Assembly (NCBI GenBank): GCA_016699575.1
Contig: CP064979.1
Location: 1,488,001-1,552,000 of the forward strand
Source of the DNA: Flavobacteriales bacterium
GTDB lineage: Bacteria > Bacteroidota > Bacteroidia > Flavobacteriales_F > PHOS-HE28
DNA: 64,000 bases
Direction of reading: 5' to 3'
Positions 31,969 through 40,882 of this stretch are shown here, piece after piece. The notes under the pieces were generated by a model. The model made no database searches and was not told the origin of the DNA. It saw only the letters and a list, made by a program, of their open reading frames with translations. Made by a program: the position numbers and the translations under genes. Positions within the stretch are counted from its first letter, which is position 1; every line of letters begins with the position of its first letter.

Positions 31969-34900
31969 ATGCGCGCGCTGCTGTCTATCCTGGTGGGGTC
32001 GTCGATCACGGCCCATGGGCAGCTCCTGTTCGACCATGTGACCGCGATCGATGGCCTGCCGGGCAACGAGGTGCTCATCGTGCACGAGGACAGCAAGGGT
32101 TATGTGTGGGCAGGAACGCGCACCGGGCTGGCCCGGCTGGAAGGCGCGCGCATCCGCACCTTCTTCCATGACCGGTCCGACAGCAGCAGCTTGGCACACG
32201 ACCAAGTGAACGGCATGGACGAGGATGGACAAGGCCGAGCGTGGTTCGCCACCATGGCCGGGCTCTCGCTCTACGATCCAGTGAGCGGTACGTTCCGGTC
32301 GTTCCGTGTAAGGGCGGAAGGGAATGCCGCGCACCAGGCGAACCGCATGGTGGACATCCTCTGTGTTGGCGACACGCTCTTGTGGGTGACCACGGAGGAC
32401 GGCCTCTACCGTTTCGATCCACGCAGCAACCTCTTCACGAAAGCACCGACGGAACGCGCTGGCGAAGGTCCGCCCGGACCGGTGACCTACGCCAACGAAC
32501 TCTGCTGGGATGCCCGTCGCCAGGGCATGTGGGTGGGCTGTGCGGCAGGGCTCGCCTTCTGGGATGCGCACAAGGATCACTGGCTGGATCACCGCAATTC
32601 AACGGATCCGTGGTTCCAGACCAAGAAGGTGCAGGTACCACTGTTGCAACACACCGATACCCTTTGGTTCTTCACCACCAACGATTACACACTGCGGGGT
32701 TGGGACCTTACCGATCGTACCACTTGGGAGGTGGATTCAACCGGTGGTGAGCGCAACCACTTCACCTTGCGGTGGCAGGCCATCGATCATCGTGGCGTCC
32801 ACTGGCTTTCCACCTGGACGCACCGGTTGTTCCAGCGTTCCGCCAATGGGAAGTGGAACGAACAAAAGCCCTCCACCACAGACCCCGCAGCGCTGCGCAC
32901 CGGACGTATGAACGCAACATGCCTGGCCCGGAACGGCGACCGCTGGTTTGCCACGGACAAGGGCCTGGCCGTGCTCCGCAAGGAGAACGAAGACCTCTCC
33001 CTGGTAAGGCTGGACGGGATCACCAAAGGGATCGGCGCTCTGCTGATGCTGCACGACGATACCCTGCTGGTGGGCGGATACAACGACGGGATCGTCCGAT
33101 GGGTGCCCTCCACCGGGGAGCAACGACACGCCTTGGTGGAACGGACCCTGCAACCGAACGAAGAACGGATCTGGAGCAATTCCATCAACGGCTTCGTACG
33201 CGACCGTACCGGCAGGGTGTTGGCCAGCACCACCGGCCAGCCTTTGGAAGTCCATGCTGCGACCATGCAGCTTGTTGAACTGCCGCAGCTGCTGGGGAAC
33301 CTCCCAGAGGGCCGTCCAGCTCGCTTCACAACCTTCCTCGTGCCCGAAGGCGAACATTACTTGTGGGCCGGTACGTGGGCGCGTGGCCTCTTCCGGATCG
33401 ACCTCCGCGATGGCAGCGTCGCGCACACCGATGAACGCGGGGGGCCGTTCGGCCGCCTGACCAGGAACGAAACCCTTTCCTGGTTGACCGATCGCCATGG
33501 GCAACGCTGGCTGGGCCTCAACAACGGTGGTGGGTTGATGGTCATGCGCAACGGGATGTTCACACCGGTGAAGGAGCCGCGCGGCGGTAACCTTGGTGGT
33601 GTGGTGCGGCGCTTGGTGGAAGGTCCTGATGGGGCGATCTGGCTCGGCACGCACGAAGAAGGTGCCATGCGCTACGATCCGGCCACCGGCGAAGTAGCGC
33701 ACTTCGGTAGGCGGAACGGGTTGCCCGGCGTGCGCGTGGGACACCTGTTCTTCGACACGCTGGGCACCTTGTGGGCATGCACCGACCACGGGATCGCATA
33801 CATGCGGTCAGGCGCCGACGGGTTCCGGGTGATGCCGCTGCCTGCGGGTCTCGACCCCGCCGATGTGGCGTATGCCAGTGCGCGGCTCTCCGATGGCCGG
33901 TTGGTCTTCGGCATTGGCCGCTACCTGCTGCTCTTCGATCCGGAGCGCGGCATGCACACGGCCACGGACCTGCGCGCCGGCATCACCGGGTTCGACATCA
34001 ACGGCAAGCGCTTTCGCGATGTGCTGCCGTCCGGTGCGATCAACGTGCTTGAAGACGCCCGTGCGCTGAGCTTCGAGCTCGCCGTGGCCGGTGCCCCGCC
34101 CGGTGTGGCGCCCTCATTCCGGTTCCGCACGGACACCTCACAGGCGTGGGTCGCCATCGGCACATCCGCGCGCCTCGACCTGTTCGACCTTCCGGTGGGC
34201 CGGCATCTGCTGCAGGTGCAATGCAGTGTGAACGGTGTGGACTGGTGCGTGGCATACGACCTGCCCATCACCGTAGAACCCTTGCTGCACCGTGCCACGT
34301 GGTTCAGAGCGCTGATGGCGGCAGTCGTGCTGGCTGCGCTGGTACTGATAGCATGGCTATACATGCAAGCCCGTTTGCGCAAACAGCGTGCAGCGTTCGA
34401 ACGCGAGCAGGCCGTGCTGCAGGAACGCATGCGCATTGCCGGCGACATGCACGACGACCTCGGTGCAGGGCTGAGCGGCTTGAAGTTGCGGAGCGAAATG
34501 GCCCTGCGCGTGGAGAAAGATCCCGCGAAGCGCGAACTGCTCGGTTCATTGGCACGCTCGGCAGGCGAGCTCATCGGCAGCATGCGCCAGATCATCTGGA
34601 CGATGAACGAGGACCAGGGCACCTTGGGTGATCTGGCCTCGTACACCGGCAACTACGCACGCACCTATTGCGAAGCGAACGGACTGGTCGCGGAGGTGGA
34701 ACTGGATGCGCAGTGGCCCGATGTGCAGCTCACCAGCGAGCAGCGCCGCAACGTATTCCTCTTCGCGAAAGAGGCGCTGCACAACGTTGTGAAGCACGCC
34801 GGAGCGAGCACGGTGCACCTGGAGATCCACGTGGACGGAACGCTGCTCCAGGTGGTGGTGGCCGACGATGGCACCGGCTTGCCCAAGGGCGCGGACCACA

Positions 34901-35082
34901 GCATCGGCAACGGTCTGCGCAACATGCACAAGCGCATCCGATCCCTCGGGGGCTTCCTGGCGCACGGCACCGGGGTGAACGGCCGGGGCACACGCCTCAC
35001 GGCGGAAGTCCCCATCGGACGTGCACCTAACAAACGTTCTATTGTGGCGCACAACGCCGCGGAACAATTTGGCGCCGCATGA
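31969..35082 (+). CDS. Two-component sensor kinase with ligand-binding propeller (Reg_prop/Y_Y_Y, HisKA_3 type)
   Basis: The 1037-residue protein has a signal sequence (ALLSILVGSSITAHGQ) and then a large periplasmic beta-propeller of two-component-regulator repeats (DSKGYVWAGTRTGLARLEG, EDGQGRAWFATMAGLSLYD, GLYRFDP and more). A Y_Y_Y-like module (about 690-775), one membrane helix (about 780-802), and a HisKA_3 dimerisation helix with phospho-acceptor His828 (GDMHDDLGAGLSGLKLR) follow. The ATPase domain shows LFAKEALHNVVKHAGAS and VVADDGTGLP...GNGLRNMHKRI. It pairs with the response regulator that overlaps its stop by 4 bases. The signal is unknown. The start at 31969 begins the signal peptide. 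Confidence 0.9.
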   Translation: MRALLSILVGSSITAHGQLLFDHVTAIDGLPGNEVLIVHEDSKGYVWAGTRTGLARLEGARIRTFFHDRSDSSSLAHDQVNGMDEDGQGRAWFATMAGLSLYDPVSGTFRSFRVRAEGNAAHQANRMVDILCVGDTLLWVTTEDGLYRFDPRSNLFTKAPTERAGEGPPGPVTYANELCWDARRQGMWVGCAAGLAFWDAHKDHWLDHRNSTDPWFQTKKVQVPLLQHTDTLWFFTTNDYTLRGWDLTDRTTWEVDSTGGERNHFTLRWQAIDHRGVHWLSTWTHRLFQRSANGKWNEQKPSTTDPAALRTGRMNATCLARNGDRWFATDKGLAVLRKENEDLSLVRLDGITKGIGALLMLHDDTLLVGGYNDGIVRWVPSTGEQRHALVERTLQPNEERIWSNSINGFVRDRTGRVLASTTGQPLEVHAATMQLVELPQLLGNLPEGRPARFTTFLVPEGEHYLWAGTWARGLFRIDLRDGSVAHTDERGGPFGRLTRNETLSWLTDRHGQRWLGLNNGGGLMVMRNGMFTPVKEPRGGNLGGVVRRLVEGPDGAIWLGTHEEGAMRYDPATGEVAHFGRRNGLPGVRVGHLFFDTLGTLWACTDHGIAYMRSGADGFRVMPLPAGLDPADVAYASARLSDGRLVFGIGRYLLLFDPERGMHTATDLRAGITGFDINGKRFRDVLPSGAINVLEDARALSFELAVAGAPPGVAPSFRFRTDTSQAWVAIGTSARLDLFDLPVGRHLLQVQCSVNGVDWCVAYDLPITVEPLLHRATWFRALMAAVVLAALVLIAWLYMQARLRKQRAAFEREQAVLQERMRIAGDMHDDLGAGLSGLKLRSEMALRVEKDPAKRELLGSLARSAGELIGSMRQIIWTMNEDQGTLGDLASYTGNYARTYCEANGLVAEVELDAQWPDVQLTSEQRRNVFLFAKEALHNVVKHAGASTVHLEIHVDGTLLQVVVADDGTGLPKGADHSIGNGLRNMHKRIRSLGGFLAHGTGVNGRGTRLTAEVPIGRAPNKRSIVAHNAAEQFGAA

Positions 35083-35714
35083 ACAGGCCTATCCGTGTGA
35101 GCATCGTGGAGGACGACTCCACCATCCGGGAAACCCTTTCCGCATTGTTCGGTTTCGAGGATGGCATGGACCTCTTCACCGTGCACAGCACCGCCGAGGA
35201 TGCCTTGCTGAGGATCAATGACCACTGCCCGGATGTGATGGTCATGGACATCAACCTGCCGGGGGCGAGCGGCATCGACTGCGTGCGCAACATGAGCCAA
35301 CGCTGCCGCAGCGCGCAGTTCCTCATGTACACCGTGCACGACGACGACCACCGCGTGTTCGAAGCGCTGAAGGCGGGCGCCAATGGATACATCCTCAAGA
35401 GCTCCACCCCCGACGAGATCATTGCCGCCGTAAGGGAGCTGCATGCCGGTGGAAGTCCGATGAGCGCGCATGTGGCCCGGCGCGTGGTGCAGCACCTAAG
35501 GCCCTTGGGCGCCACTTCGTCCGTTGCCGATGCCGAGCTCAGCCTGCGCGAAAAGCAAGTGCTGGAACTCCTCGCCGAAGGCCTCCTCTACAAGGAGATC
35601 AGCGATCGCCTCGGGATCACGGTGGGCACCATCAAGCAGCACATCCACCGCATCTACGGGAAGATGCACGTGCAGAACCGCACCGAGGCCGTGAACCGGT
35701 TCTTCGGGCGGTGA
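35079..35714 (+). CDS. LuxR/NarL-family response regulator
   Basis: The 211-residue protein has a receiver domain with the acidic pocket VSIVEDDSTIRE, phospho-acceptor Asp57 (VMVMDINLPGASG) and a conserved Lys in YILKSSTPDE. The C-terminal LuxR HTH (about 145-205: LSLREKQVLELLAEGLLYKEISDRLGITVGTIKQHIHRIYGKM) binds DNA. It overlaps the sensor kinase gene by ATGA, so the two form a cognate pair. Confidence 0.93.
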   Translation: MNRPIRVSIVEDDSTIRETLSALFGFEDGMDLFTVHSTAEDALLRINDHCPDVMVMDINLPGASGIDCVRNMSQRCRSAQFLMYTVHDDDHRVFEALKAGANGYILKSSTPDEIIAAVRELHAGGSPMSAHVARRVVQHLRPLGATSSVADAELSLREKQVLELLAEGLLYKEISDRLGITVGTIKQHIHRIYGKMHVQNRTEAVNRFFGR

Positions 35715-35737
35715 CCCGTCAAGGGCATTGCCGCCCG

Positions 35738-35745
35738 TACATTTC
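35738..35745 (+). promoter_or_regulatory. -7-like box before fdhD
   Basis: TACATTTC, one base off TAnnTTTG, ends 3 bases before the ATG at 35749 (9 bases before a second ATG at 35755), so the message would have little or no leader. Confidence 0.35.
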
Positions 35746-35748
35746 GGC

Positions 35749-36579
35749 ATGCGTATGCCCGTAGCGCCCGTGAGCATCCAACGGCACGACGGACCTGAGC
35801 TGTACGCCACGGACGACATCCTCGTTACCGAAGAGCCGCTGGAGATCCGGCTGGGCCATGGTCCGCTGGATGCACGGCAGGAGTTCCGCCTCAGTGTTAC
35901 CATGCGCACGCCGGGGCACGACGCGGAACTGGCGCTCGGCTTCCTCATCACGGAAGGCATCGTAGCGGACGCCGCCCAAGTGGTGCGCATCGTGCCGTGC
36001 GAGAACGTGAAGGATGAGGAACGCGGCAACGTGCTGCGCGCCGAACTGCACCCCGATGTGGAGGTGGACCCCGAACGCTGGCAGCGCAACGTGTACACCA
36101 CCAGCAGCTGCGGCGTGTGCGGCAAGACGAGCATCGAAGCAGTGCATGCCCAATGCGCACGACCGCTCGGGGCGCCCCCCGCGCTGGCACCAGCGTTGAT
36201 CACGGCTTTGCCGGAGCGGATGCGCGCGGCGCAGACCCTCTTCAAGCACACCGGTGGCATCCACGCGGCGGCGCTGTTCAACGAGCAGGGCGAGCTGCTG
36301 ATCCTGCGCGAGGACGTGGGCCGGCACAACGCCGTGGACAAGGTGATCGGTTGCCGTGTCACGACTGCGCTCGATATGACAACCACACAGATCCTCCTTG
36401 TCAGCGGCCGCGCCGGTTTCGAGCTGGTGCAGAAGTGCGTGGTGGCGGGCATACCGGCCATGGCGGCCGTGGGCGCACCAAGCTCGTTGGCGGTGCAGCT
36501 GGCGCGTGACAGCGGTCTGCTGCTGATCGGTTTCCTTCGCGGCGAGCGCTTCAACGTTTACGCCGGGCAGCTCGCATGA
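35749..36579 (+). CDS. fdhD: Formate dehydrogenase accessory sulfurtransferase FdhD
   Basis: FdhD transfers sulfur to the molybdenum cofactor of formate dehydrogenase. The 276-residue protein shows LEIRLGHGP, HDAELALGFLITEGIV, the sulfur-handling CxxC in TSSCGVCGKTS, HTGGIHAAALF, REDVGRHNAVDKVIG and SGRAGFELVQKCVVAGIPAMAAVGAPSSLAVQLA. This supports a molybdenum-dependent formate dehydrogenase elsewhere in the genome and links functionally to the Mo-cofactor cluster 5 kb upstream. It overlaps the next gene by ATGA. Confidence 0.93.
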   Translation: MRMPVAPVSIQRHDGPELYATDDILVTEEPLEIRLGHGPLDARQEFRLSVTMRTPGHDAELALGFLITEGIVADAAQVVRIVPCENVKDEERGNVLRAELHPDVEVDPERWQRNVYTTSSCGVCGKTSIEAVHAQCARPLGAPPALAPALITALPERMRAAQTLFKHTGGIHAAALFNEQGELLILREDVGRHNAVDKVIGCRVTTALDMTTTQILLVSGRAGFELVQKCVVAGIPAMAAVGAPSSLAVQLARDSGLLLIGFLRGERFNVYAGQLA

Positions 36580-37148
36580 TGGACACTGTACCGCACGAAC
36601 GCATCAGCGAACTGACGCGCGAGCACATCGCCGTGGTGGCGTACGACGCGCAATGGCCAGCGCGGTACGCTGCCATCAAGGAGCGGCTGCTGCGTGAACT
36701 GCCGTCGGGCTTCGCGTCGCGCATCGTGCACATCGGTAGCACCGCGGTGCCGGGCCTCAGCGCCAAGCCCATCATCGATGTGCAGGTGGAAGTGGCGCAG
36801 CCCGAGCACACGCGCAGCACTGTGGTGCCGCTGATGCGCGACCTCGGCTACGAGTTCATCTGGCGCCCCACCATGGGCGAACGCGCATCGCACTACGCGT
36901 GGTTCATAGGCCGCAATGCGCGCGGCGAACGCACCGAGCACATCCACATGGTGGAACCCGATGAAGCCAGCGAGGACCGCATCCTCTTCCGCGACTTCCT
37001 GCGCACGCACCCCGCCGAGGCCTCGCGCTACGAAGTGCTGAAGCAACAATTGCTGCACGCACACCCGGCCGACCGCGCGGCCTACACGCAAGGCAAAACG
37101 GATTACGTCCGATCTGTTGTCCAACAAGCCCGAACACAACACGCATGA
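36576..37148 (+). CDS. GrpB family protein (nucleotidyltransferase-like)
   Basis: The 190-residue protein shows the GrpB/UPF0157 signature: YDAQWPARYAAIKERLL, the RIVHIGSTAVPGLSAKPIIDVQV motif typical of a nucleotidyltransferase-like fold, and GERTEHIHMVEP. The catalytic role of the family is not established. It overlaps fdhD and the following gene, each by 4 bases, so it lies in the middle of a three-gene operon. Confidence 0.88.
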   Translation: MMDTVPHERISELTREHIAVVAYDAQWPARYAAIKERLLRELPSGFASRIVHIGSTAVPGLSAKPIIDVQVEVAQPEHTRSTVVPLMRDLGYEFIWRPTMGERASHYAWFIGRNARGERTEHIHMVEPDEASEDRILFRDFLRTHPAEASRYEVLKQQLLHAHPADRAAYTQGKTDYVRSVVQQARTQHA

Positions 37149-37567
37149 AGACGTCATCGTCCCGCCACTACGGGAAGCTCTTCGCCCTTGCGCTCCTCGG
37201 CCTGTGCAGCTCACCGCTGCTGGCCCAACGCACCTTCACCCACACCGCGGGGGACACCACGTACACCATGAAGCAGTACTGGTTCGTGCTGTACACCCGG
37301 GGCGATGCCGCGCCGCTGGACAGCGCGACTTCCGCCGCCAAGCTGAAGGAGCACCTGGCCTACCAGGACATGCAGGCTGAACGTGGGCTGATCGTGATGG
37401 CGGGGCCCTTCGGCGACAACGGCAATTGGCGCGGGCTGCTGCTCTACGACGTGGAAACCAAGGAAGAGGTGGAAGGCTACCTGAAGGGCGACCCCTTGGT
37501 GCAGGCCGGTCGGCTCAAGTACGAGGTGCACCCGTGGTACGGGGCCGTGGGCACGCGTTTGAAATAG
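37145..37567 (+). CDS. Secreted YciI-like protein
   Basis: The 140-residue protein has a signal peptide (LFALALLGLCSSPLLAQ) and a YciI-type ferredoxin-like domain: YWFVLYTRGD, EHLAYQDMQAERGLIVMAGPFGDNGNWRGLLLYDV, and DPLVQAGRLKYEVHPWY with the family's His (KEHL) and Asp. YciI proteins are usually cytosolic; an exported one is notable. It is coupled to the GrpB-like gene by a 4-base overlap. The function is unknown. Confidence 0.82.
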   Translation: MKTSSSRHYGKLFALALLGLCSSPLLAQRTFTHTAGDTTYTMKQYWFVLYTRGDAAPLDSATSAAKLKEHLAYQDMQAERGLIVMAGPFGDNGNWRGLLLYDVETKEEVEGYLKGDPLVQAGRLKYEVHPWYGAVGTRLK

Positions 37568-37616
37568 GAAGCAGCAACCCCGGCGCCTTTGTGCGTCTTT
37601 CCTTCAACTTGACCAC

Positions 37617-39818
37617 ATGCGCCCACTCTTACCCTTCGCACTTCTTCTTACCGCCACCGCCGCACAAGCCCAGTTGCAGGTCTCGTGCAGCGGCCAGGAC
37701 GTCTTCTGCAACAACCCGGCAGGTGAAGTCCATACCACGGTAACGGGCGGCGTTATGCCCTATGTCTATGACTGGAACACGGGCGACACATCGGGGTCCA
37801 TCTTCAACCTTCTACCTGGTACCTACACGGTGATCGTTACTGACGCCAACCAGGACCAGGCCACCTGCACCTACACGGTAGTGGACCTTGGTCCCATGCC
37901 CGACCTTACCACGTGGGTGGGCTACGGTGGCCTGAGCCCCTGCGAAAACACCTGCAACGGAGGCTTCCGCGTGCACTACCCGCCCGGGCTGGTGTGGCCC
38001 GTAATGCTCAATACCAATCCGCCGATGACCACCGTGGACGCGCCGTTCCTGGGGTTCAACGCGTATTCCCATGCCGAAGGTGCCTGTGCTGGTGCCACCG
38101 TCATCTTCACGCTGACGGACGCTTACGGATGCAACGGCAGCGGTATTGCTACCATTCAGGCCGAGCACGAGATGAACATCGATGTGCTGCAGACCGTAGG
38201 CACCTGTACTGGCAATAACAGTGGCAGCGCCACGGTGCGCACCATCGTTCCGGTCAACCTGTACGAGCCTGGCTCGGGCGATGTATCAGTGTGGGACCAG
38301 TTCGGCAACAACGCACCGATCGCGGGCGCGTCCGTCGATGGCGATACCGTTTGGTACACCTTCACCGATATGGCGCCGGGCACCTGGACGGCCACCGTTG
38401 CGGGCTGGCCCAGCGACGACGGTCCCGGCTGCACCGAGAGCATCACCTTCACCATCCCCGACCTCGGTTTCAACTGCGGCCAGGTGAGCGGTCGTTTGCA
38501 CCTGGACGAGGATGCCGATTGCGTGCAGGACGTGGATGAAGTGCGCATGGCCAACCAGGTGATGCGCTTTGTGCCGGGCCCCTACTACGCCATCACCGAT
38601 GCCAACGGTGATTACAGCGCCTACCTGCCCTACGGAAGCTACACGCTGGAACAGCTGAACCCCGATGCCGTGCAACGGTGTCCGGTGGCCGCGCCCATCC
38701 CCTTCGATGTGGTGAACGGCTTGCCCGACCCTGTCATCGACATCGCCGATTCGCTCAGCACGGTCTTCGACCTGGAAGCGCACACCGCGAACACCATCGC
38801 ACGACCGGGCTTCAACTTCAACTACCACCTGTGGGCGCGCAACGTGAGCGGCTACCCCGGCGATCCCGTAACGCTCGACTTCACCTGGGATCCGGTGTTC
38901 ACCTTCGTGAGCAGCAGCGTGGCGCCCACCACACAGGGCGCCAGCAGTGCCCAATGGCAGTTGCCCGCCGTGCAGCCGTTCGGCAGTGTGGGCGTTACCG
39001 TGACGCTGGCCGTGCCGCCCGACCCCCTCCTCATCGGCACCGTGCACAGCGCCACGCTGGTGGCCACCAGCACCATGCCCGAGGGCAACACCGCCAACAA
39101 CACCAACACCGAAGACCTGATGGTGATGGGCAGCTACGACCCCAACGACAAGCAGGCCCGCACCAGCTCGCGCCTGTCGGACGACACGTACTTCATCGAC
39201 CTCGATGAGCACATCGACTACACCATCCGCTTCCAGAACACGGGCAACGACACGGCCTTCACCGTGGTGGTCACGGACACCATCAGCGAGCTGCACGACA
39301 TGGCCACGCTGGAAGTGCTCGGCGCCTCGCACGCCTACGTGCCCAGCATCGTGGGCGGCAACGTGCTGAAGTTCACCTTCAACAACATCCTGCTGGTGGA
39401 CAGCACCACCAACGAGCCGCTCAGCCACGGCTTCGTGCGCTTCCGCCTGAAGCCCACCGCCACCACGCAGAGCACGGCGCTGCTCACCATCGCGAACAAC
39501 GCCGACATCTTCTTCGACTTCAACCCGCCCGTGCGCACCAACACCACCGAGCTGCTCACCGACTTCAGCGTGGGCATGGCCGAAGCCGATGCGAGCACCC
39601 TGCTGGTGTACCCCGTGCCCGTGCGCGATGCACTGAACGTGCGCCTGGCCAACGCCACCGTGCAGCGTTTGCAGGTACTGGGCACCGATGGCCGCGTGCT
39701 GCACCAGCGCAGCGGCACCAGCACCCTCGACGTGTCGCAGCTGGCAGCGGGCACCTACGTGCTGCGCGTGTTCGCCACCGATGGCAGCGAGCACCGGGCA
39801 AGGTTCGTGAAGCAATAG
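37617..39818 (+). CDS. T9SS-sorted protein with SprB-like and DUF7619 domains
   Basis: The 733-residue protein has a signal peptide (LPFALLLTATAAQA), an SprB-type repeat (VTGGVMPYVYDWNTGDTSGSIFNLLPGTYTVIVTDA, residues about 38-80) and further Cys-containing beta domains. An SdrD/Cna-like segment follows (VSGRLHLDEDADCVQDVDEVRMAN). The characteristic DUF7619 block (GSYDPNDKQARTSS...IDYTIRFQNTGNDTAFTVVVTDT...DIFFDFNPPVRTN, about 505-650) precedes the T9SS tail (LLVYPVPVRDALNVRL...LAAGTYVLRVFA). It is likely a surface adhesin exported by T9SS. A terminator follows. Confidence 0.87.
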   Translation: MRPLLPFALLLTATAAQAQLQVSCSGQDVFCNNPAGEVHTTVTGGVMPYVYDWNTGDTSGSIFNLLPGTYTVIVTDANQDQATCTYTVVDLGPMPDLTTWVGYGGLSPCENTCNGGFRVHYPPGLVWPVMLNTNPPMTTVDAPFLGFNAYSHAEGACAGATVIFTLTDAYGCNGSGIATIQAEHEMNIDVLQTVGTCTGNNSGSATVRTIVPVNLYEPGSGDVSVWDQFGNNAPIAGASVDGDTVWYTFTDMAPGTWTATVAGWPSDDGPGCTESITFTIPDLGFNCGQVSGRLHLDEDADCVQDVDEVRMANQVMRFVPGPYYAITDANGDYSAYLPYGSYTLEQLNPDAVQRCPVAAPIPFDVVNGLPDPVIDIADSLSTVFDLEAHTANTIARPGFNFNYHLWARNVSGYPGDPVTLDFTWDPVFTFVSSSVAPTTQGASSAQWQLPAVQPFGSVGVTVTLAVPPDPLLIGTVHSATLVATSTMPEGNTANNTNTEDLMVMGSYDPNDKQARTSSRLSDDTYFIDLDEHIDYTIRFQNTGNDTAFTVVVTDTISELHDMATLEVLGASHAYVPSIVGGNVLKFTFNNILLVDSTTNEPLSHGFVRFRLKPTATTQSTALLTIANNADIFFDFNPPVRTNTTELLTDFSVGMAEADASTLLVYPVPVRDALNVRLANATVQRLQVLGTDGRVLHQRSGTSTLDVSQLAAGTYVLRVFATDGSEHRARFVKQ

Positions 39819-39840
39819 CGCGCAACCTCCACAACGCAAC

Positions 39841-39865
39841 AGCCCCCGGAATACGACCGGGGGCT
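39841..39865. terminator. Bidirectional hairpin terminator
   Basis: The 9-bp stem AGCCCCCGG/CCGGGGGCT has a 7-base loop and is flanked by CAAC and GTTG. It lies between the T9SS gene and the convergent DUF2007 gene and can serve both. The stem is nearly the same as at 40776. Confidence 0.75.
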
Positions 39866-39899
39866 GTTGCGTTCATGCCGTGGCGTTGGTCGCTGCTGC

Positions 39900-40319
39900 T
39901 CACATGAGCAGCACGAAGGCTACCACGAGGACAGCGACAACAATGAAGACCAGCCGCTTCCGCTGGGCCGGCGAGAGCGAAAAGGTGCGCCGGCCACCCG
40001 CGCGGGTCACCGGCAGCAGCGCACGCAGCACGTCCAGGAAGTCGGTCTCTTCAACGCCTTCGGACAGGTAGCCGCTTTCGATGAGGGCCGCCCTGGCCAC
40101 CTCGGCATCCGTGTCCTTCACCAACAGCTTGATGCCGCCGATGGCATTGGCGTACAACGGTTGCGCCGCTACCATGAACTCGTCCTTCTGTGTGCACTCC
40201 ACGCCTTCGTTCTGCACCATGGCCTGCGCCAGCGCGGCCTCGTGCGCGTGCAGGAAGGAAGCCACCACCACCCAGCGCTCCTTGGCCTTCAGCTCCGCAG
40301 TATCGTGTGTGTCGCTCAT
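39900..40319 (-). CDS. DUF2007-domain membrane protein
   Basis: The 139-residue protein has a DUF2007 (PII-like signal-transducing) domain at residues about 14-80 (WVVVASFLHAHEAALAQAMVQNEGVECTQKDEFMV...GGIKLLVKDTDAEVARAAL). A basic linker and one C-terminal membrane helix (RLVFIVVAVLVVAFVLLM) follow. The start at 40319 overlaps the upstream zinc-ribbon gene by ATGA, so the two small membrane proteins are a unit. The role is unknown, but this pairing of DUF2007 with zinc ribbon is common in Bacteroidota. Confidence 0.8.
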   Translation of the reverse strand: MSDTHDTAELKAKERWVVVASFLHAHEAALAQAMVQNEGVECTQKDEFMVAAQPLYANAIGGIKLLVKDTDAEVARAALIESGYLSEGVEETDFLDVLRALLPVTRAGGRRTFSLSPAQRKRLVFIVVAVLVVAFVLLM

Positions 40320-40606
40320 AACAACGTCCAAGAATAGACCAGCCATCCGCCCAGTGCGATAACGACGATGAAGACGAGCACCACGAACACGGAGGTGCGC
40401 TCAACCACCGGCACAGCCTGCCCGTTCATCCACTTGAACTTGCCACCGCAGTCGAAGCAACGGTGCACGCGGCTGGTGATCGGGATCGGCAATCCGGTGA
40501 GCAGGAACAAGCCGATGACAGAACCGCGCGCCCACTTTTCGGCGCGCACATCCTGCGACCCACAATGCGGGCAGGACAGCTCAGGTGCGTCGGCAGGCTC
40601 CATCAT
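40316..40606 (-). CDS. Small zinc-ribbon membrane protein
   Basis: The 96-residue protein has two zinc knuckles, CPHCGS and CFDCGGKF, separated by a short hydrophobic segment, and a C-terminal membrane helix (VFVVLVFIVVIALGGWLVYSW). The start at 40606 (two tandem ATGs) is preferred, because the longer frame to 40792 is read from palindromic repeat DNA (40695-40726) and a terminator. It is coupled to the DUF2007 gene. Confidence 0.7.
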   Translation of the reverse strand: MMEPADAPELSCPHCGSQDVRAEKWARGSVIGLFLLTGLPIPITSRVHRCFDCGGKFKWMNGQAVPVVERTSVFVVLVFIVVIALGGWLVYSWTLL

Positions 40607-40694
40607 CCCGAAAGAAACCGACTTCACCGGTGCGAAGTGGGCCAGCGACCAAGCGTTGTTGAACGGTGCAGTCCGCGCGGTCTTCTGTTCGCTC

Positions 40695-40726
40695 GGAAAG
40701 GCGCTCGGCCTGCCGAGGGCCTTTCC
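40695..40726. repeat. 15-bp stem palindrome with CGCTCGGC core
   Basis: GGAAAGGCGCTCGGC and GCCGAGGGCCTTTCC form a stem of 15 bases with one mismatch and a 2-base centre. The GGCGCTCGGC...GCCGAG core is the same as in hairpin 1 of the double-hairpin element at 43995 and 45944. Confidence 0.65.
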
Positions 40727-40775
40727 AAGACCGGCAAGGTTCGTGGAGCAGTAGTTCATTCCCGCCAAAACGCAA

Positions 40776-40803
40776 CCAGCCCCCGGATGCAACCGGGGGC
40801 TGG
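40776..40803 (-). terminator. Hairpin terminator of the FN3 gene
   Basis: The perfect 11-bp stem CCAGCCCCCGG/CCGGGGGCTGG has a 6-base loop. It lies about 80 bases beyond the FN3 gene stop in its direction of transcription. Confidence 0.6.
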
Positions 40804-40882
40804 GCTTGGATCTTGGTGAGCGAAAGTGGTTCGTTCTTCGGCTCCGGCGCGTGGGCGCCGCGCTGCTGCTCGACGGTGGACC

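Noticed and set aside
40607..40792. N-terminal extension of the zinc-ribbon protein
   Set aside because: The extra 62 residues are read from a palindromic repeat and a neighbouring terminator; the compact start at 40606 follows a CTTTCGGG promoter-like word.
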